DNA from: Moniliella sp. 'wahieum'
Lineage: Eukaryota; Basidiomycota; Moniliellomycetes; Moniliellales; Moniliellaceae
Assembly (NCBI GenBank): GCA_003971905.1
Contig: RSEE01000003.1
Location: 1-64,000, forward strand
Length of the DNA stretch: 64,000 nucleotides
Direction: 5' to 3'
The position numbers and the translations under genes are program-made. The notes below the pieces were generated by a model that worked only from the letters and a program-made list of their open reading frames with translations, was not told the DNA's origin and did no database searches. Below are positions 1 through 11,960 of this stretch, one piece after another. How positions within the stretch are numbered: position 1 is the first letter of the stretch; each line of letters begins with the position of its first letter.

Positions 1-29
1 ACCCAACCCTAACCCTAACCCTAACCCTA
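1..29. repeat. Telomeric repeat tract (CCCTAA)n
   Basis: About four and a half copies of the hexamer CCCTAA stand at the very start of the window, read on the C-rich strand as expected for a left chromosome end. This is the TTAGGG telomere type used by most filamentous fungi and basidiomycetes. The short length suggests a truncated assembly end rather than a full telomere. Confidence 0.93.
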
Positions 30-85
30 GGGGAGGGCCGAGGGTAGATAGCGAGCTACCCGAAGGGGAGAGAGTTATGCCGAGG

Positions 86-405
86 CGATAGCTCGCTATA
101 AAATCGTCCGCTCTATGCAGCATATGCCCTCCGTTTTCCCATCCGACGCCCCGTTCAAAAGTTACACCCCACCCACCCTAACCTAACCCCCCTCACCCAC
201 CCCACCCTAACCCTCACCCCCCTCACCCACCCCACCCTAACCCTCACCCCTCACCCACCACCATGCCTGACACACCCCCCCGACACACCACCATGCCTGA
301 CACACCCCCCGATGGCCTCGACGATAGCTCGCTACGAAATCGTCCGCTCTATGCAGCATATGGCCTCAGATTTCCCATCCGACGCACCGTTGAGAAGTTA
401 CACCC
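86..405. repeat. Subtelomeric direct repeat, two 84-bp copies offset by 236 bp
   Basis: Positions 86-169 and 322-405 are diverged copies of the same 84-bp sequence. Both start CGATAGCTCGCTA, contain ATCGTCCGCTCTATGCAGCATATG, and end in GTTACACCC. Each is followed by degenerate telomere-like CCCTAACCC spacer. This looks like a subtelomeric tandem unit (unique block plus telomere-like block) rather than a gene. Confidence 0.85.
191..310. repeat. 30-bp period minisatellite of telomere-like sequence
   Basis: Positions 191-220 and 221-250 are identical 30-mers built from CCTCACCC and CCCTAACCC blocks. Positions 251-280 and 281-310 are a second pair of near-identical 30-mers carrying CCATGCCTGACACACC. 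The array keeps a strict 30-bp period over four units, so it probably grew by slippage or unequal exchange of telomere-derived sequence. Confidence 0.85.
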
Positions 406-507
406 ACCCATCCCTAACCCTACCCAACCCAACCCAACCCGCCCTAACCCTAGAGGGGGAGGGGCCGAGTATACGCCCCCCATACCCCCCCTCCAAACAC
501 CCTGTGT

Positions 508-625
508 ATCCGCGGCCATAGAACTGTGAAAGCACCGCATCCCGTCCGATCTGCGAAGTTAACCACAGTATCGCCCAGTCAGTACTACGGTGGGGGACCA
601 CGTGGGAATCCTCGGTGCCGCGGTT
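508..625 (+). rRNA. 5S ribosomal RNA gene
   Basis: The 118-nt segment matches the fungal 5S rRNA pattern throughout. It begins ATCCGCGGCCAT, continues with GAAAGCACCGCATCCCGTCC, GATCTGCGAAGTTAACC and a GTGGGGGACCACGTGGGAAT block, and ends in GGTGCCGCGGTT. The terminal helix I forms between ATCCGCGGC and GCCGCGGTT. Compared with the usual fungal ACGGCC / GGCTGTGG ends, both sides have changed in a compensating way, which suggests a functional rather than decayed copy. A T5 pol III terminator follows immediately. It lies only about 500 bp from the telomere and directly after the subtelomeric repeats. No second copy was seen in the window. Confidence 0.93.
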
Positions 626-626
626 C

Positions 627-631
627 TTTTT
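627..631 (+). terminator. RNA polymerase III terminator of the 5S gene
   Basis: A run of five T residues starts two bases after the last helix I nucleotide of the 5S rRNA, the standard pol III stop signal. Confidence 0.8.
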
Positions 632-1552
632 GCCCCCCCTCTTGGTACGTGCCCCCCTCCCGCTCTCCTTTTGCACACCCACCCCCATCGGCAGGGCTCC
701 CCCCGTTCTAATACACCCCGCCCCATCGGCCACCGTTGCGGCGCTACACCCCATTCTACCCCCCATCTTGAACCCCCGCCCATGCCCACAACTCTTCCCC
801 CCGCGCCCCCACGCCGCCCACACTTCCTTCCACCCCCCTCTCCACTTCGTTCTAATACCACTTGGCCGTACCTCCAACGGTTTAGGAGCTACAGCACTTC
901 CCCCGCATGCTTCCCCCTATAGAGCACGTATATAGTCGCTGCCCTGCCCACCGCCCCCCCTCTGTAACCTATAGAGCCCGTATATATACAGTTTTGCGTC
1001 CGGGTGCAGCATCGTGCTTCCCTCGGTACTGTTCACCTTATAGCGTGTACACCCTCGAAGCGCGGCTTGGAATTATAATTAACCCTAGTTCATTCTGTTG
1101 CTGCGGAGTCGCAACCCTAGTGCCCCGTTTGCCAGTGAACTGTGTGTTTTCGGGCCTGCCCCCCATCCTCTCACCACCACCCCCCCCCACCACACGTATG
1201 CCAAAGCATCGCCCTGACCACCGCCTTCAGCATGCGTGTTAACTCTGTCGGATGAGCTCCGCGACGTGACCAATGCCGGGCCATGCACGGCATCGGGCGC
1301 GCAGAGCCACGTTCGATCCGTCCCATCCGGTGCTCATTTCCCTGGGCCATTCGCCCCCTCCCACAACACAGTCTTCCCCTTCCAATTGCCATTTGTGTGC
1401 GGGCGAAGCGCGTAAGCTGAGGAGCGCAACGACATACGGAACGCCAGCTTACTCATCAGCTGAACGCATACCCTGCTTGGAGTAACTAGTAAGTCACCAC
1501 TATTGCTTCGCTTGCTCATCGCTAACTGTCCAATGTGAAGATATGATATGCC
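632..1552. other. GC-rich subtelomeric spacer, no recognisable gene
   Basis: This stretch is C-rich on the plus strand, especially at 630-960 and 1150-1200. It carries TATAGAGCACGTATATAG / TATAGAGCCCGTATATA as a short direct repeat near 918-990. Open frames here are low-complexity Pro/His or Gly/Arg compositions present in several frames at once, so they are not credible genes. Confidence 0.6.
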
Positions 1553-2160
1553 TTGCGGGATGCACTTGTCCCTATCTACTACGTTGCGAAACCACAGCCT
1601 AGGGATTGGGCTAGGCTAATACGGCGGGGCACGAAGGTTTGTACGACGACGATGCGCCCTCGACAATGCGAGCGGTCCTCCCGCTTTGGGCATACGGCAG
1701 CGGTCTGCCAACAAGCGGCGACTGGGGGCAAGAAGTGCGGCCTGTGCCGCATCCCCGGCCACCGACGCGGCCAATGCCAAGACCTGATTGATGCATAGAT
1801 CAGGGCGATTGCTCGCAAGAAAGGGGTACCCCTGAGCAAGTCGAGTGCAGCGCAGAAGACGTCGTGGCGAACGGGCCGGAGCGAATCGGAGTGGCAGCAG
1901 CGGCTGCTGCGTTGGATGCGTCCCGGACAAGCGCGCGTGGTTCATCTGGAAATGAACGTGGTCGTTTACTACTCCCCTCCGAGTCGGGGGGAGTCTTTTG
2001 GCGGCGGTCAAGACGCCAGCGAGGCCCGCGACAGGGACGATCGTGGTCGTGGGACGTCAATGGGGCCGGTGCGCCGGTCGACGCGGAGGGCAGCGCTCAA
2101 CGCTGTCTTTGCGCGCAGGGCTGTCGTTGCCGAGGCGGCCTTGGTCCCCTTGCCTGGTGG
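1553..2160 (+). pseudogene. ORF1 (gag-like) fragment of a non-LTR retrotransposon, with zinc knuckles
   Basis: The 1553-1798 frame holds two retroviral-type knuckles in tandem, 23 codons apart. The first (1667-1708) has C-x2-S-x4-H-x4-C, so its second Cys is lost. The second (1736-1777) is an intact C-x2-C-x4-H-x4-C (KCGLCRIPGHRRGQC). The frame stops at 1798. Related coding sequence continues in other frames to about 2150, including MRPGQARVVHLE and GRGTSMGPVRRS. That downstream block has a diverged relative at 18,571-18,835. CCHC knuckles ahead of an RT are typical of ORF1/gag of LINE-type elements. The stop, frame changes and lost Cys indicate a dead copy. The link to the RT at 12.7-13.8 kb is inference. 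Confidence 0.6.
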
Positions 2161-2352
2161 ATCCGGCGATGGGCTGGAGTCGGGCAAGGAAGGAGGGAAC
2201 GGTGTGGGAAGCGAGGGGGGTGGATGGAGGGCGAGGAGGCCGACAATGAGGGCGAGGGGGGCAGCTCGGGGCGAGGGCGTGCTCGAGGCGGCCTCTGGTC
2301 TACCCCCCCCCCCGTCTAGCCCCTGGCGAAGCTCCTTCCCAGTGCAAAGAAA

Positions 2353-2950
2353 ACAGTGCCATGTTCACCAACGTCGCCTGGGGCACCATGCTAGCCATCG
2401 CCACACACGCTCTCACACGTCGCTCCTCCACCAAGCTCGTCACGTCCACCAACACTGCCACCACAGTAAACGCCACTACTAAGCAGGTGCGTTGTTGCAG
2501 CGTTGGACATACGTCTGCATGCACATCCCGCCTCCCTCCTGCTTCTATTCTGCACCACCCGCGTACTACTCTGCATTGCCCCCCCCCCCAGGCCCAGCAT
2601 ACGGCTCCACGCACCGGGCATATGCCATTTGTCGTTCTTAAGGTGGGCCTTTCGGCCATCCTGTTTGCCCAGTACGTGCCGACTCTGGCGTATCCCCTTA
2701 AAACGCCCTTGCCTCACACCACCGCAAACGTGTCGATCCTGACGTGTTTTCCTCTCTCTCTCTTACTATAGCGGATTCTTCCCTCGTGACCACTACCACA
2801 TCATGGTCCCCGCCCTGCTCGACAACCCACTGCCTATCCTGGGGGGAACTGACGAGCCTGACTGGGAAACCCGGTCGCGTCAAGTGATCCGGGTCAAAGG
2901 GGATACAACAGTGCCATGTTAACCAACGTCGCCTGGGGCACCATGCTAGC
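2353..2950. repeat. 43-bp direct repeat pair
   Basis: Positions 2353-2395 and 2908-2950 are the same 43-bp sequence with one mismatch (ATGTTCACC versus ATGTTAACC). Both contain ACGTCGCCTGGGGCACC and end ATGCTAGC. They are 555 bp apart and bracket unrelated sequence, consistent with a local duplication. Confidence 0.85.
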
Positions 2951-3899
2951 GGGGATGCCCTTGTGGAACATCACATACGAGTCAGTATCAATAGGCGCCG
3001 ACCAACGCGACCCTCGATGTTATTGTCTCGCTACTGTCTCTCGCCGGCCTATCTATCTGCAACCCGCCAAGAAACGGTTTGCCACTGCGTAGGAGCGACT
3101 CTGGCATGAAAGTGGTGGCAAGTAGCCGCTGCAGCCCTTTTATGAGTCCCCATCGGCCCTCATACCGCCCTGGCCCAGCTCTGTCTGGAAGGACGCAACT
3201 GAGTGCCGATGACTATGCCCCGAATCGGCAGTGGTTGGACGAACGGCTCTCCCCAGCCCTGGCGACTTTGGATGATCTCAAGAAGCACGATCAAAACCAC
3301 AATCTGTGCCACAGTGGCTGTCCTGGCTCACTGTATCGGTACGTTCGATGACGTCCATCCGTTGGATGCTCTTCTTCCTTCTGCACACCGCCGCGGTAAC
3401 AGGTGCGACGAAAGGGAGTGAAAGAGAGAGAGAGAGCGCGAGGAGGAAGAGGTGCTAACCCGCACATGTCTCATGAGCAGATGAGGCACCATCCCAACTC
3501 TCACAACTGCGCAAGAATGCACGCTCTTTACCCGATACACTGTTGATCTCAATGTTGTACCTCAACTCCCGTCTTGGTCAGCACACCACGGGGGGGCGGG
3601 GACCACAACGTGTTACAACAACTGGAATGATACGGAGGACCAACTGGCGTATCTGGCGGCCAAGAACGTACGTATACGATCATGGTCTTTTCAGGGTCGT
3701 GGCGCAGCCCCACTAGAGAAAGAACCGGAGGGGATGATATACTTACTGGATTCACTTTGCTTAACAGTTTGACCAAGCTTCGCAAGATGCCGAGGACTGG
3801 ACCGCCAAGTTGTTTGTGCCATGGAAGGCGCTGCCCACCCCGCGAAGGAGCAGCCCCTTGAATGATAGAGTTGCCTCCTTTGACTGGACCACTATGCAT

Positions 3900-6800
3900 G
3901 GTTCAGTGTTGACGAGCACCTCAGTGGTTCATCCCTTGCCGCTCTTCTACCTTGCTCCAGCTACGAATGTTCCTCTTGACGGGATATCAGGGCGTGGCAA
4001 GGCTGCCATCGGCACTGGTGTTCGGTTTATGACTGTCGCTGCCCTGCTGGCCCATTGTGATGGCGGTACGTTACCTACATTCTCTTGTACAGTCCAAGTT
4101 ACTAACAACCAAAGCAGATCAAACACCGCACCATAAGCAACTGGGACGCGCGTACTCAAGCAACGAGGAACCTGCCTGGATCAATACCCCTTTTCCAGGC
4201 ATACGAGGTACGCGGTGGCCATGGACGCACTGCCCCACTTGACGATGGGCAGCTGCACTGGCAAAAAAGTACCCGCTCCACTCCCCCTTCGGTGGGGTCT
4301 ACTCGGACGATCCTCATTGCCATTTGGCCGGGCAGGGACGTGCGAAGGGGGTGTCGGACCTGCATCCGGGTCTTTTAGCGGCCGGGCGCTGCCCCTACGG
4401 GATAGCCAGCTGCTTCTGGGCAACATGGCGGACGCCTTTAACGCCGTCTGCAGCGCTTCCGGCTGCAGTGCGGGTCTGGAGCGGCTGCTGCTCGTGCGAA
4501 AGGGAGAGACTAGGTTGGTAGTTTTTCTTGGCCGCAACGAGAGATGTTAGGCGACACACAGCGAGCACCCCGACGAACAACAACAATCGACCGCCTCGGC
4601 GCTCGGCGCCCTCGCGAGTCCGAGGAGCAGCTCGCAGGGCAACGCCATGGACATGGCCTCGACGCGAAGCAGCTGCAGAGCATGGTGCTGGGCGGGACAA
4701 CGGCCAAGGGGGTAGCCCAATGGCTGCTGCGGCGGGGACAACGGGGACGACGGCGGTGGAGGCGTGAGGGGGGGACGAGACGCGAGGGGAGGCAGGATGC
4801 ACACCAAAAGGCGCGCTGCGTGTCGGATGGGCGGGTCGGTAGACAAGGCGCCGCTTGCGTGGTCGCTTTGCTGCCGCGTGGCAAACGCCTACTGCTGTCC
4901 CCAAGAATCGCAGCGCAGGTTGGTTCGTGGCCAGGTAAGGACGGGCCAGCCAAGGAGCGGGTACGTGGGCCGGAAAGCCGCGCGCGGCGAGGCCAGTGGC
5001 GGGAGCGTGGTGCCGATATGGGTGCGGGTGCCCCTCTCGGCACAGCGCTGGGCCGTCGGTCTCGCGGCGAGCGTTGCGTCGTCGCGTGTGGCCGCCGCGT
5101 CGGTTGGCGCGCCCACGCTGTTGCATTCATCCACATTGGCTGCGACCCCACCTGCAACCCTAGCACCGCGCTGAATTTAATCTCATCGCGGGGGGGGTTT
5201 TGCTTGTGCCACCAACCAGCACTTCGGGCCGCTGCTGCAGCTCGTGTCCTAGCTTCTTCTTTTCTCGCTGACACCAAGACGGATGTGCTCATGGCGCCCT
5301 TGCCTCCGCTTCTTGCTGCCCATCCTTGTCCATGCAGCTCCCGATGCAGGCATCGGAGGGGGCCTTGTGGCGGGCGGCGGCTGGGACGAAGGCCTAGGCG
5401 ACTGACTCCAGCAGCAGGCCGAGCAAGGCGCGCTGTTCCCTCACCCTCCCATCGCGAGTCATCGGTACGACGAACCTGGCCTTCTGTGCAACCGTGGCTC
5501 GTGTCCTTCCCGATTCGGCTGCTTCTGCTCAAAGCGCGGTCGACACGATGCGTGGCGGAATGCAAATCAACCTGAAGGCGGCCCACCCTTGAGGTACTGA
5601 CAACTGGATTGTGTGTGTGTGGAAACGAGGGCAGCAGTAGGGATCGTCCACTTCCCTTTGCTGGTCAGCAACATGCATCACGCACACCTCTCAGAGCCAG
5701 CAGCGCCCCAACCAAACGCAACACCACTCGCAGATGATTCATTTGCCCGTATTTGCCGCCCTCCCATTTGCGTTGTTTTCCACATTGGCCACCGGCAGCG
5801 CGCCAAGCTCACTCCCCGATGGAGCGCCGACAATCTGCTTGTATCGATTTTAGTTTTCTCCCCAAATCGGCCGTGCTTGGGCTCCCAAGAACAACCATTT
5901 GCCACAAATTGGCTTGGTGGCAACTGGCGTGCCCAGAAGAAGTGGAACCCTTGCCTCTGAGTAGCTGTGCGTGCGTTTGGGCTTGTCGGAGTGGCGTGAA
6001 GCACCAAGTTTTTGCCACATCAACCTTTGGAGTATTCTTGCCATGGGTATGGGCTTACTTTGGAACGCGGGTGCAATAATGACGACAATCCGGTTTTTGC
6101 CAGCAGTTGCCTGGTAACGTGGGGTTGGATATGGGGCCCTCCATTGCTGTGAGGCTGCTCGTCCCACTGCTTCCTCCATCGACGAACGAGGCTGGGCTCT
6201 TATCGCTCATGTCCTCCATGGCGGTGTTGCGACCAAGACGGGGTTACGCTTCCGTCAAGGTACACTGTGACGCGGTGTGGCATCTCGTCGTTCTGCTTCT
6301 GTTGCGTTTACATCCGCAAAAGCCTATCGCGCCACCGCCTTCCTTTCGGCCTTATGGCCACGCCGGATGCTAGACGTGCGAATCCTTTTTCGCTGTCTTG
6401 CGCGGCGCTGGTACCGCTCTACCGACTATGTGTTTTCTGGTACGAAAGCACCCATGCCTTACTCTGCAGTGATGTACTGACCGGCGCACTAAACAGGTAC
6501 AAATATGCTTGCCGGAGCCGAATCGCCGATGGAAACAAGAAAATGATCTACCCACCATCTGCAGAGGTATCGCCTCCGCACCAGATTCATCACCCCGCCA
6601 AGCAGCGACAACTTCGGGTGGTAGCGGGGGGGCTGCCAGGTCCCGCCGCCTACGTGGACCGGGGGCGCTCCCAATAACACAATGGGCACGCTTTGCAAGA
6701 GAGCTTGGGGTCTATTATAACGACGTGGGTCGAACCATGGCCAGCGCATACTGAGACGTGTCGATGAAGGAGACGCGCATCCGGAGATGGCCTCACTCAC

Positions 6801-7630
6801 TCTTGAGGAATGGGGGCAGCATGGTGATGTGAGACCAACAAAAGGAGGAGCTGTGCTACTGATCGCCCCTCAGGATGTACCTAGTCGCGGCGCACACTTC
6901 TCTGGTGATTGGCCATCAGGATAGGCACAGCACGCCACCTTCATTGGTGTCGGTGTCGATGCTTGTACGTGGTCCATATTCTTCTGTTATGGCCCAAGTT
7001 GCTGACATTTCTCATTGGTCAGGCCCAGCACTGGAGGCAATCGGGTCGCACGCGTCATGCAGCCCTCCAACTCGTCACGTCAACGCCCCCCAGCCAGTCG
7101 TTCAAAGCACCAATTGAGGGTATGCCGATACGCCACTTCCCTGTTGCCCATCTGCGCTGCACCACAAGCCAAGGCAAGGCATGCTTCACAGCCCCGCAGT
7201 TGTGCCTTAATGGAAGGCCCCAAGTTGCCAACGACGAGCAAGTACTGTTCGATGCTGTTCTGTTGTGCTGGGCCATTCCGGACACAGAAAACGGGTAGGG
7301 GGCGAGCGGCCGCCGCGGGCTGCCTTCTGCACAGTCACAGCACTTCGAAAGAAGATGGGGGTCGGCGGCGACAGGCTTAGCTGTTGCCAGAGAGTACGTT
7401 TGTTGACCGAGCAGGCCGGCCCAGTCGCAGTTCCCTGGCTTACACGTGGACCAGAGGCTCGTCGTGGCCACGCAGGGGGATGAAGGGCGCCGCATCTCGA
7501 ACCCTGAAGAGGATGACGGTGTGGTTAGCGTCAATGAACCTCGCTCTCGATCGAATATTGATGATTGATGCGACGCTTCGCTCGCCGCGCTCGCCGGTCG
7601 GGTGGGCTGTCGACCACCCCCGAATCAGGG
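3900..7630 (+). repeat. Degenerate subtelomeric unit, copy A
   Basis: This is a diverged copy of a long sequence that recurs at about 8.2-12.0 kb, 13.8-18.0 kb and, in part, 19.0-19.8 kb. Shared landmarks include an intron-like block at 6965-7022 (GTACGT, GCTGACATT, CAG). A peptide block around 6470-6560 (VLTGALNRYKYA) matches blocks in copies B and C. A third landmark is the GAGGATG..CTCTCGATCGAATATTGAT segment near 7505-7565. The encoded family was not recognised. Frames are broken throughout, so this is sequence decay, not an active gene. Long open frames on both strands at 4.4-5.6 kb come from its high GC content. Confidence 0.6.
6965..7022 (+). other. Conserved spliceosomal-intron-like element, copy 1
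   Basis: The element starts GTACGT, has a branch-like GCTGACATT, and ends GGTCAG, 58 nt in total. The same element recurs at 9372-9424, 14647-14703 and 15340-15392 with the same internal order (TTCATA or CCATA, then GCCCAAGTTGCTGAC). It marks the repeated unit as derived from a spliced gene on the plus strand. Confidence 0.55.
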
Positions 7631-8229
7631 CCGTGTCGGAGCGAAATATCAGCGTCGCTCTTCTGTCTACCACTCCCTGATCATTCGCCACTACCTCATC
7701 AATTACATTTCCTCGTTCCCCCTCCCCCCACCCTCAACCCCTGCTGGGCCAGGTACCCACACGACGAGCTCCTGGTACGGCTCTTGCGTCATGCCCTTGT
7801 GCTTGCAAAGATAGCGGTTGTCATCGCGACAGCCGTCGTTGAGCAGCGGCCCAGTTAGTCGCTCGAATTGTCTCGTTCCACCTGTCCCGCAACAATCAGT
7901 ATCCCAGCGAGCGCATGTGTACCGCAGGTCCTAACCAAGAGAAGCAAGGCGGCGGGTATGCCATCCCGTCAACCTGGTCTGGCTTAATGGCCGTCTCACT
8001 ATTTTTGTCCCAAGTGGATCTAAGCTGTCTTGCTCGTGCTTGCTCGTGCCTTACGTGCACATCTAAGGCGCATCATCTTGGGGAATTCGTTGCTGACACT
8101 GCATCCCGGGAGCCCAAACATGTCCATTCATTCCTTGGGCTGCCCGGCATATATCGCAGCGATCCCACTACACAGACGCCTCTGAACCCCACCGCTCAAG
8201 GGGCATCATTCGCTCATTCGCCATCAAAT

Positions 8230-11200
8230 GGCCGCGTAGCGGCTGCAATGTTGGGGACTGGTTCCGCTATTCTTCCAGTGCGGCGGCGCAGCTTCATGAG
8301 GCCCTGGTACTGTTTGCGTGCAGTACTGTACACCTTGTCCATGCCCTTCAAATGTGGCGCGAGGTCGCTGCTGTTACCAACGATAAGATTACCTGCTGTC
8401 GATATGGGCGGTTTATCTGGAACACTTGGTGTGCACAATCGTTTTGACGAAGCTTGCTGGTTCCCATTGTGGTGATGGTACGTTGCCCCTGCTCTATTGT
8501 ACTCTTGTGGTGCGAGGTACTGACAACCACAGACCAAACACAGTACCAGCAGCAACTGGGACGAAAGTGCTTGCCCAAAGAAACTGGCTGAATCGACGCG
8601 TACGCGGTGAAAGTGCCAGCACTGCTCTGCTTGACGATGGGCAGCTGCCCTCGCAAGGCAAGTGCGCGCACTGCTCTCCCCTATGTTGTACGGAAGGTGC
8701 GGGTTGGGCTTTGGGCCGCAAGAGACGTGCGCAACCAGTGTCCGACGCGCTCCACGCGCCTGCTTCAGCAGCTGTGCACCAGGCCTGCGTGGAAGCGAGC
8801 TGTGCCTGGCCAGCACGGCGGGAGCCTTGCCGCCGTCGGCAGCGCTCCCTGTTGCAGTGCAAGTCTGCAGGGCTGCTCCGGCGGCAGCGGACGCATGCCG
8901 AGCAGCCCCGCAAGCAACCGCACTCGACCGTCTTTGCGCGAGACGTGCAGAAAGAGCTGCTCCCGTCGGGGGTTAATGTTTAACGTGCGTTTGCCGCCGC
9001 GCTTGGCGCGCAGAAGTTCCTCCACCTCGGCCGCGGCCATACCGCCCAAGCCTAGCCCCGCGCCAATTCTAGCCTGGCTGCGTTTGGGACCGGTTTGCCT
9101 CTCCACGACCAACATGCTGGGACTCTGCTATGCCTCGTGTCCTTGTTTCCTTCATCCTCTCGCTACCCGCCAAGCCGGATGCGTGCTCACGGGGGGGGGC
9201 ACGCCCCTGGGCACCACTTTTTGCTGTCCATCCTTGTCGATGCAACACCCGAACTGGCTGCGAGAAGGCGGTTGCGTTACCGAGGTCGACACGATGTGCA
9301 GTGGTGGAATGCAAATATACTTGGAGGCGGCCCACCCATGGGGTACTGTGACTTCGATGGTGGCGATTCCTGTACGTGTTCATACCCTTCTGCTGGAGCC
9401 CAAGTTGCTGACATTTCCCATTAGCTGGACGCCGCTGCAGAGGCACTGTGTGCGTACTCCAGTAGCCCTTAACTCTCGCGTCGATATCCCCCAGCCAGTT
9501 GTGCAAGGTGCAGATGCAGGGAATATTGGCAAAAGCAGGGCACGCTTCCCGCCCCTTGCGGATGCGCCGGCAGTGAACGCCTCCACAGCTGGCGAAGAGA
9601 CGATGCTGCTCGATGCTGCTGTGTCGCGGGACGGGTGCGTAGAACCGGCCCGGGGGGGCGGGCGCGGCTGCTCTTAATTCCCTCGTTGGACTCTGACGAG
9701 GATGGAGACGGGTTGATGAGCCTCACTCTCGATTGGATACTAATCATGATGTGACTGCCTCGCTGGACGCTTGTTTATCAGGTGGACTGGCGACCACCAC
9801 CTAACCCGAGCTGTGCCAAAGTGAATCCTCCACCTCGCCCCTTTTGTTCGCCGCTCGTAGCAGGGCTGGGCCCCATTGCGTCTCCCTGTGTTCTCCCTTC
9901 CCCAACTCGCGGCCCCCACACCTCCGCTGCCCCCACAGACGCCAGCTCATCTCCCACAGTGGCTGGGCGTTCCTCAACATGGAAGCGCATTGATCCCCAC
10001 CCAAGACTTATGGAATGGGCCCGGCCTGGTTCCAGCAGCAGGTCCAAGCTCTTCTCAGACGCACTCCCGGCACAGACCGCAAAGACCTCCACGATCCACA
10101 ATCCCTTTCACACGGCGAACGCATTCCTCGCCTCATGCTTGCTGCCGCCGACCATCAGCGCATTTCATACTAAAGCCAAAAACGATGATCTTCACGGCCC
10201 TACTCAATACCGGGGTCATGATTCTCTCTACTGTTTTACATGTACGACGACGATCCCCACCCACACTTCCTCTGGTATAATGTACTGACCGACGCGCTTG
10301 TGCAGGCCCGAACGTACAGGCACGGGTATGCAGACGGGGATGGACCATCAAGAGTGTCCGAGAACTAGGGCAAGGACATGGATCAAACCGCTGCCCGCTT
10401 TTCATTTATGTCGAAGATGTTAGCGGTTCTTTTGGAAGCTGCCAAGTCATATGCTTCCAGGCTCCGCCTCGTCTTAGGCTACTATCCTACTGCTGCATAT
10501 TAGAACTTTCTCCCTCCTCCCAGATGGGAATCAAATCCAAGGGAGAGTGGGGCAGATTGTGCGTCGGCTGGACATTTCGTCACGAACGTGATCGAGGCAA
10601 AGGGTCCGAGCAAGAAAAGGTTCCAAAACGCAGCGTACAAGATGTGCAAACGCAACGTGCCAAGATCGTGGGCTTCAGCATTGGGACTAGTATCACCTGA
10701 CTGATGTTCTGCAGGCCAAGAATGTGGATCAAACCGCTCGCTACCTCTGCCTGAAATCCCTCCCGTTGCCCCACGGGTTGTTCATTTTGCGGTTCGCGCT
10801 TGCAGCAACCCCTCCACCATCGTTTCGCTCGAGCGGAGAAACGAATCTGGCACGGGCCAAACTCCCGTGGGTAGGTGAGCAGCAATGGCACGAGGCAAGT
10901 CATCCGGGGCGACGATCGGGGCAATGTGGTCGGTCAATGGTAGGACCAAGTTGGCATCCTGATGCCCGTCGCTTTGGGCGGATCACTTTTGCTCTTTCCT
11001 CTTGGCTTTGCTCCACAGGCCAACGCATCAACTTGGCAGCGAGGCGAACGTATGGGTGGACCAGGTGATCGGCAGCCAACCAGAGGAATTCGATCCCACT
11101 CCTCGTCCTGGCACAAGAAAAAGACGACGGTTTTGCTCGCCCGCCAGCATACGAAGCTGCTGCCTGCTGTGACTACATCGCTCGGCTCTGGCTGATCGAG

Positions 11201-11960
11201 AAAGCAGAAGCGCTCAATCCCAGCTGGGGGTCGGTGGTGCCCTCAAATCCAGCGTTCACATTTCCTGGCCACGGGGTCATGACGGGGTTGCGGGACATTC
11301 CGGGCACTATGGTAGAGCCCGAGCCATTCAACAACCCGCAGTGATCGGGCGCTCCTACGCCACTGTCACCCGCGCTGAGATCGCGATGGCAAACGCAGGT
11401 GCTCCAAAGAGCCCATCCATATCCAAGCCTGACCCCTTCGTCCTTTGGAGACAAGACGCGCAACGTCTATTCTACGTCGTATTTGCCATCCGCTCGCCGT
11501 CGTCCCTCAGGCACACGCGCTGTGTAAGGAGATGAACACCTTGTTCGACGCGGAGGCCAAAGCAAAGCACCAACGTACAATCCTTTTGTGCAACGGGTGC
11601 CTAGCTCTGTTCCCTTGGTCTTCCCTGCGGGTGACTCCTCCGTGGTTACACTGCCGCTGTGAGAGCTAAGGTATAAGGGGCACCCATCCAACCGCGCCCC
11701 TGTAAGACATGTATCAAGGTGCTTTGCTTGATTTCCCTGCCGACCACGTTGCAAAACCACAGCCTAGGAGCCAGACTATGCATTGTGTTTGGCTGCCCAA
11801 GAATGCAAGACGAGCAAGATGTGTATCCGCAGAACGTTCTGGGCTGCGTACGCTAGTTTGGCCACAAATGTATCCAAGGCACTCTTGAATGGAGATGGGG
11901 CGGGCAATGAAAACGTATTCCTTCTCACCTTTCCACCGCCACATTCTCCTCAGCCTTACA
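8230..11960 (+). repeat. Degenerate subtelomeric unit, copy B
   Basis: This second copy of the repeated unit includes an intron-like element at 9372-9424 and a block at 9690-9800 nearly identical to 15,660-15,775 (GATGAGCCTCACTCTCGATT). It also has a peptide block YNVLTDALVQARTY (about 10,280-10,320) and a block KMCKRNVPRSWAS (about 10,640-10,680). Around 11,100-11,300 one frame stays open with EAAACCDYIARLWLIEKAEA, the best-preserved piece of the unknown protein. Stops and frame changes elsewhere show decay. No known domain was recognised. Confidence 0.6.
9372..9424 (+). other. Conserved spliceosomal-intron-like element, copy 2
   Basis: A 53-nt element with GTACGT donor, GCTGACATT branch region and ATTAG acceptor. 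It has the same length as the copy at 15340-15392 and is nearly identical to it. Confidence 0.6.

Noticed and set aside
4395-5586. Large overlapping open frames on both strands (243-358 codons)
   Set aside because: Both strands are open at once in GC-rich DNA, compositions are Arg/Ala/Pro-rich, and the region aligns with other decayed copies of the subtelomeric unit. None carries a conserved motif.
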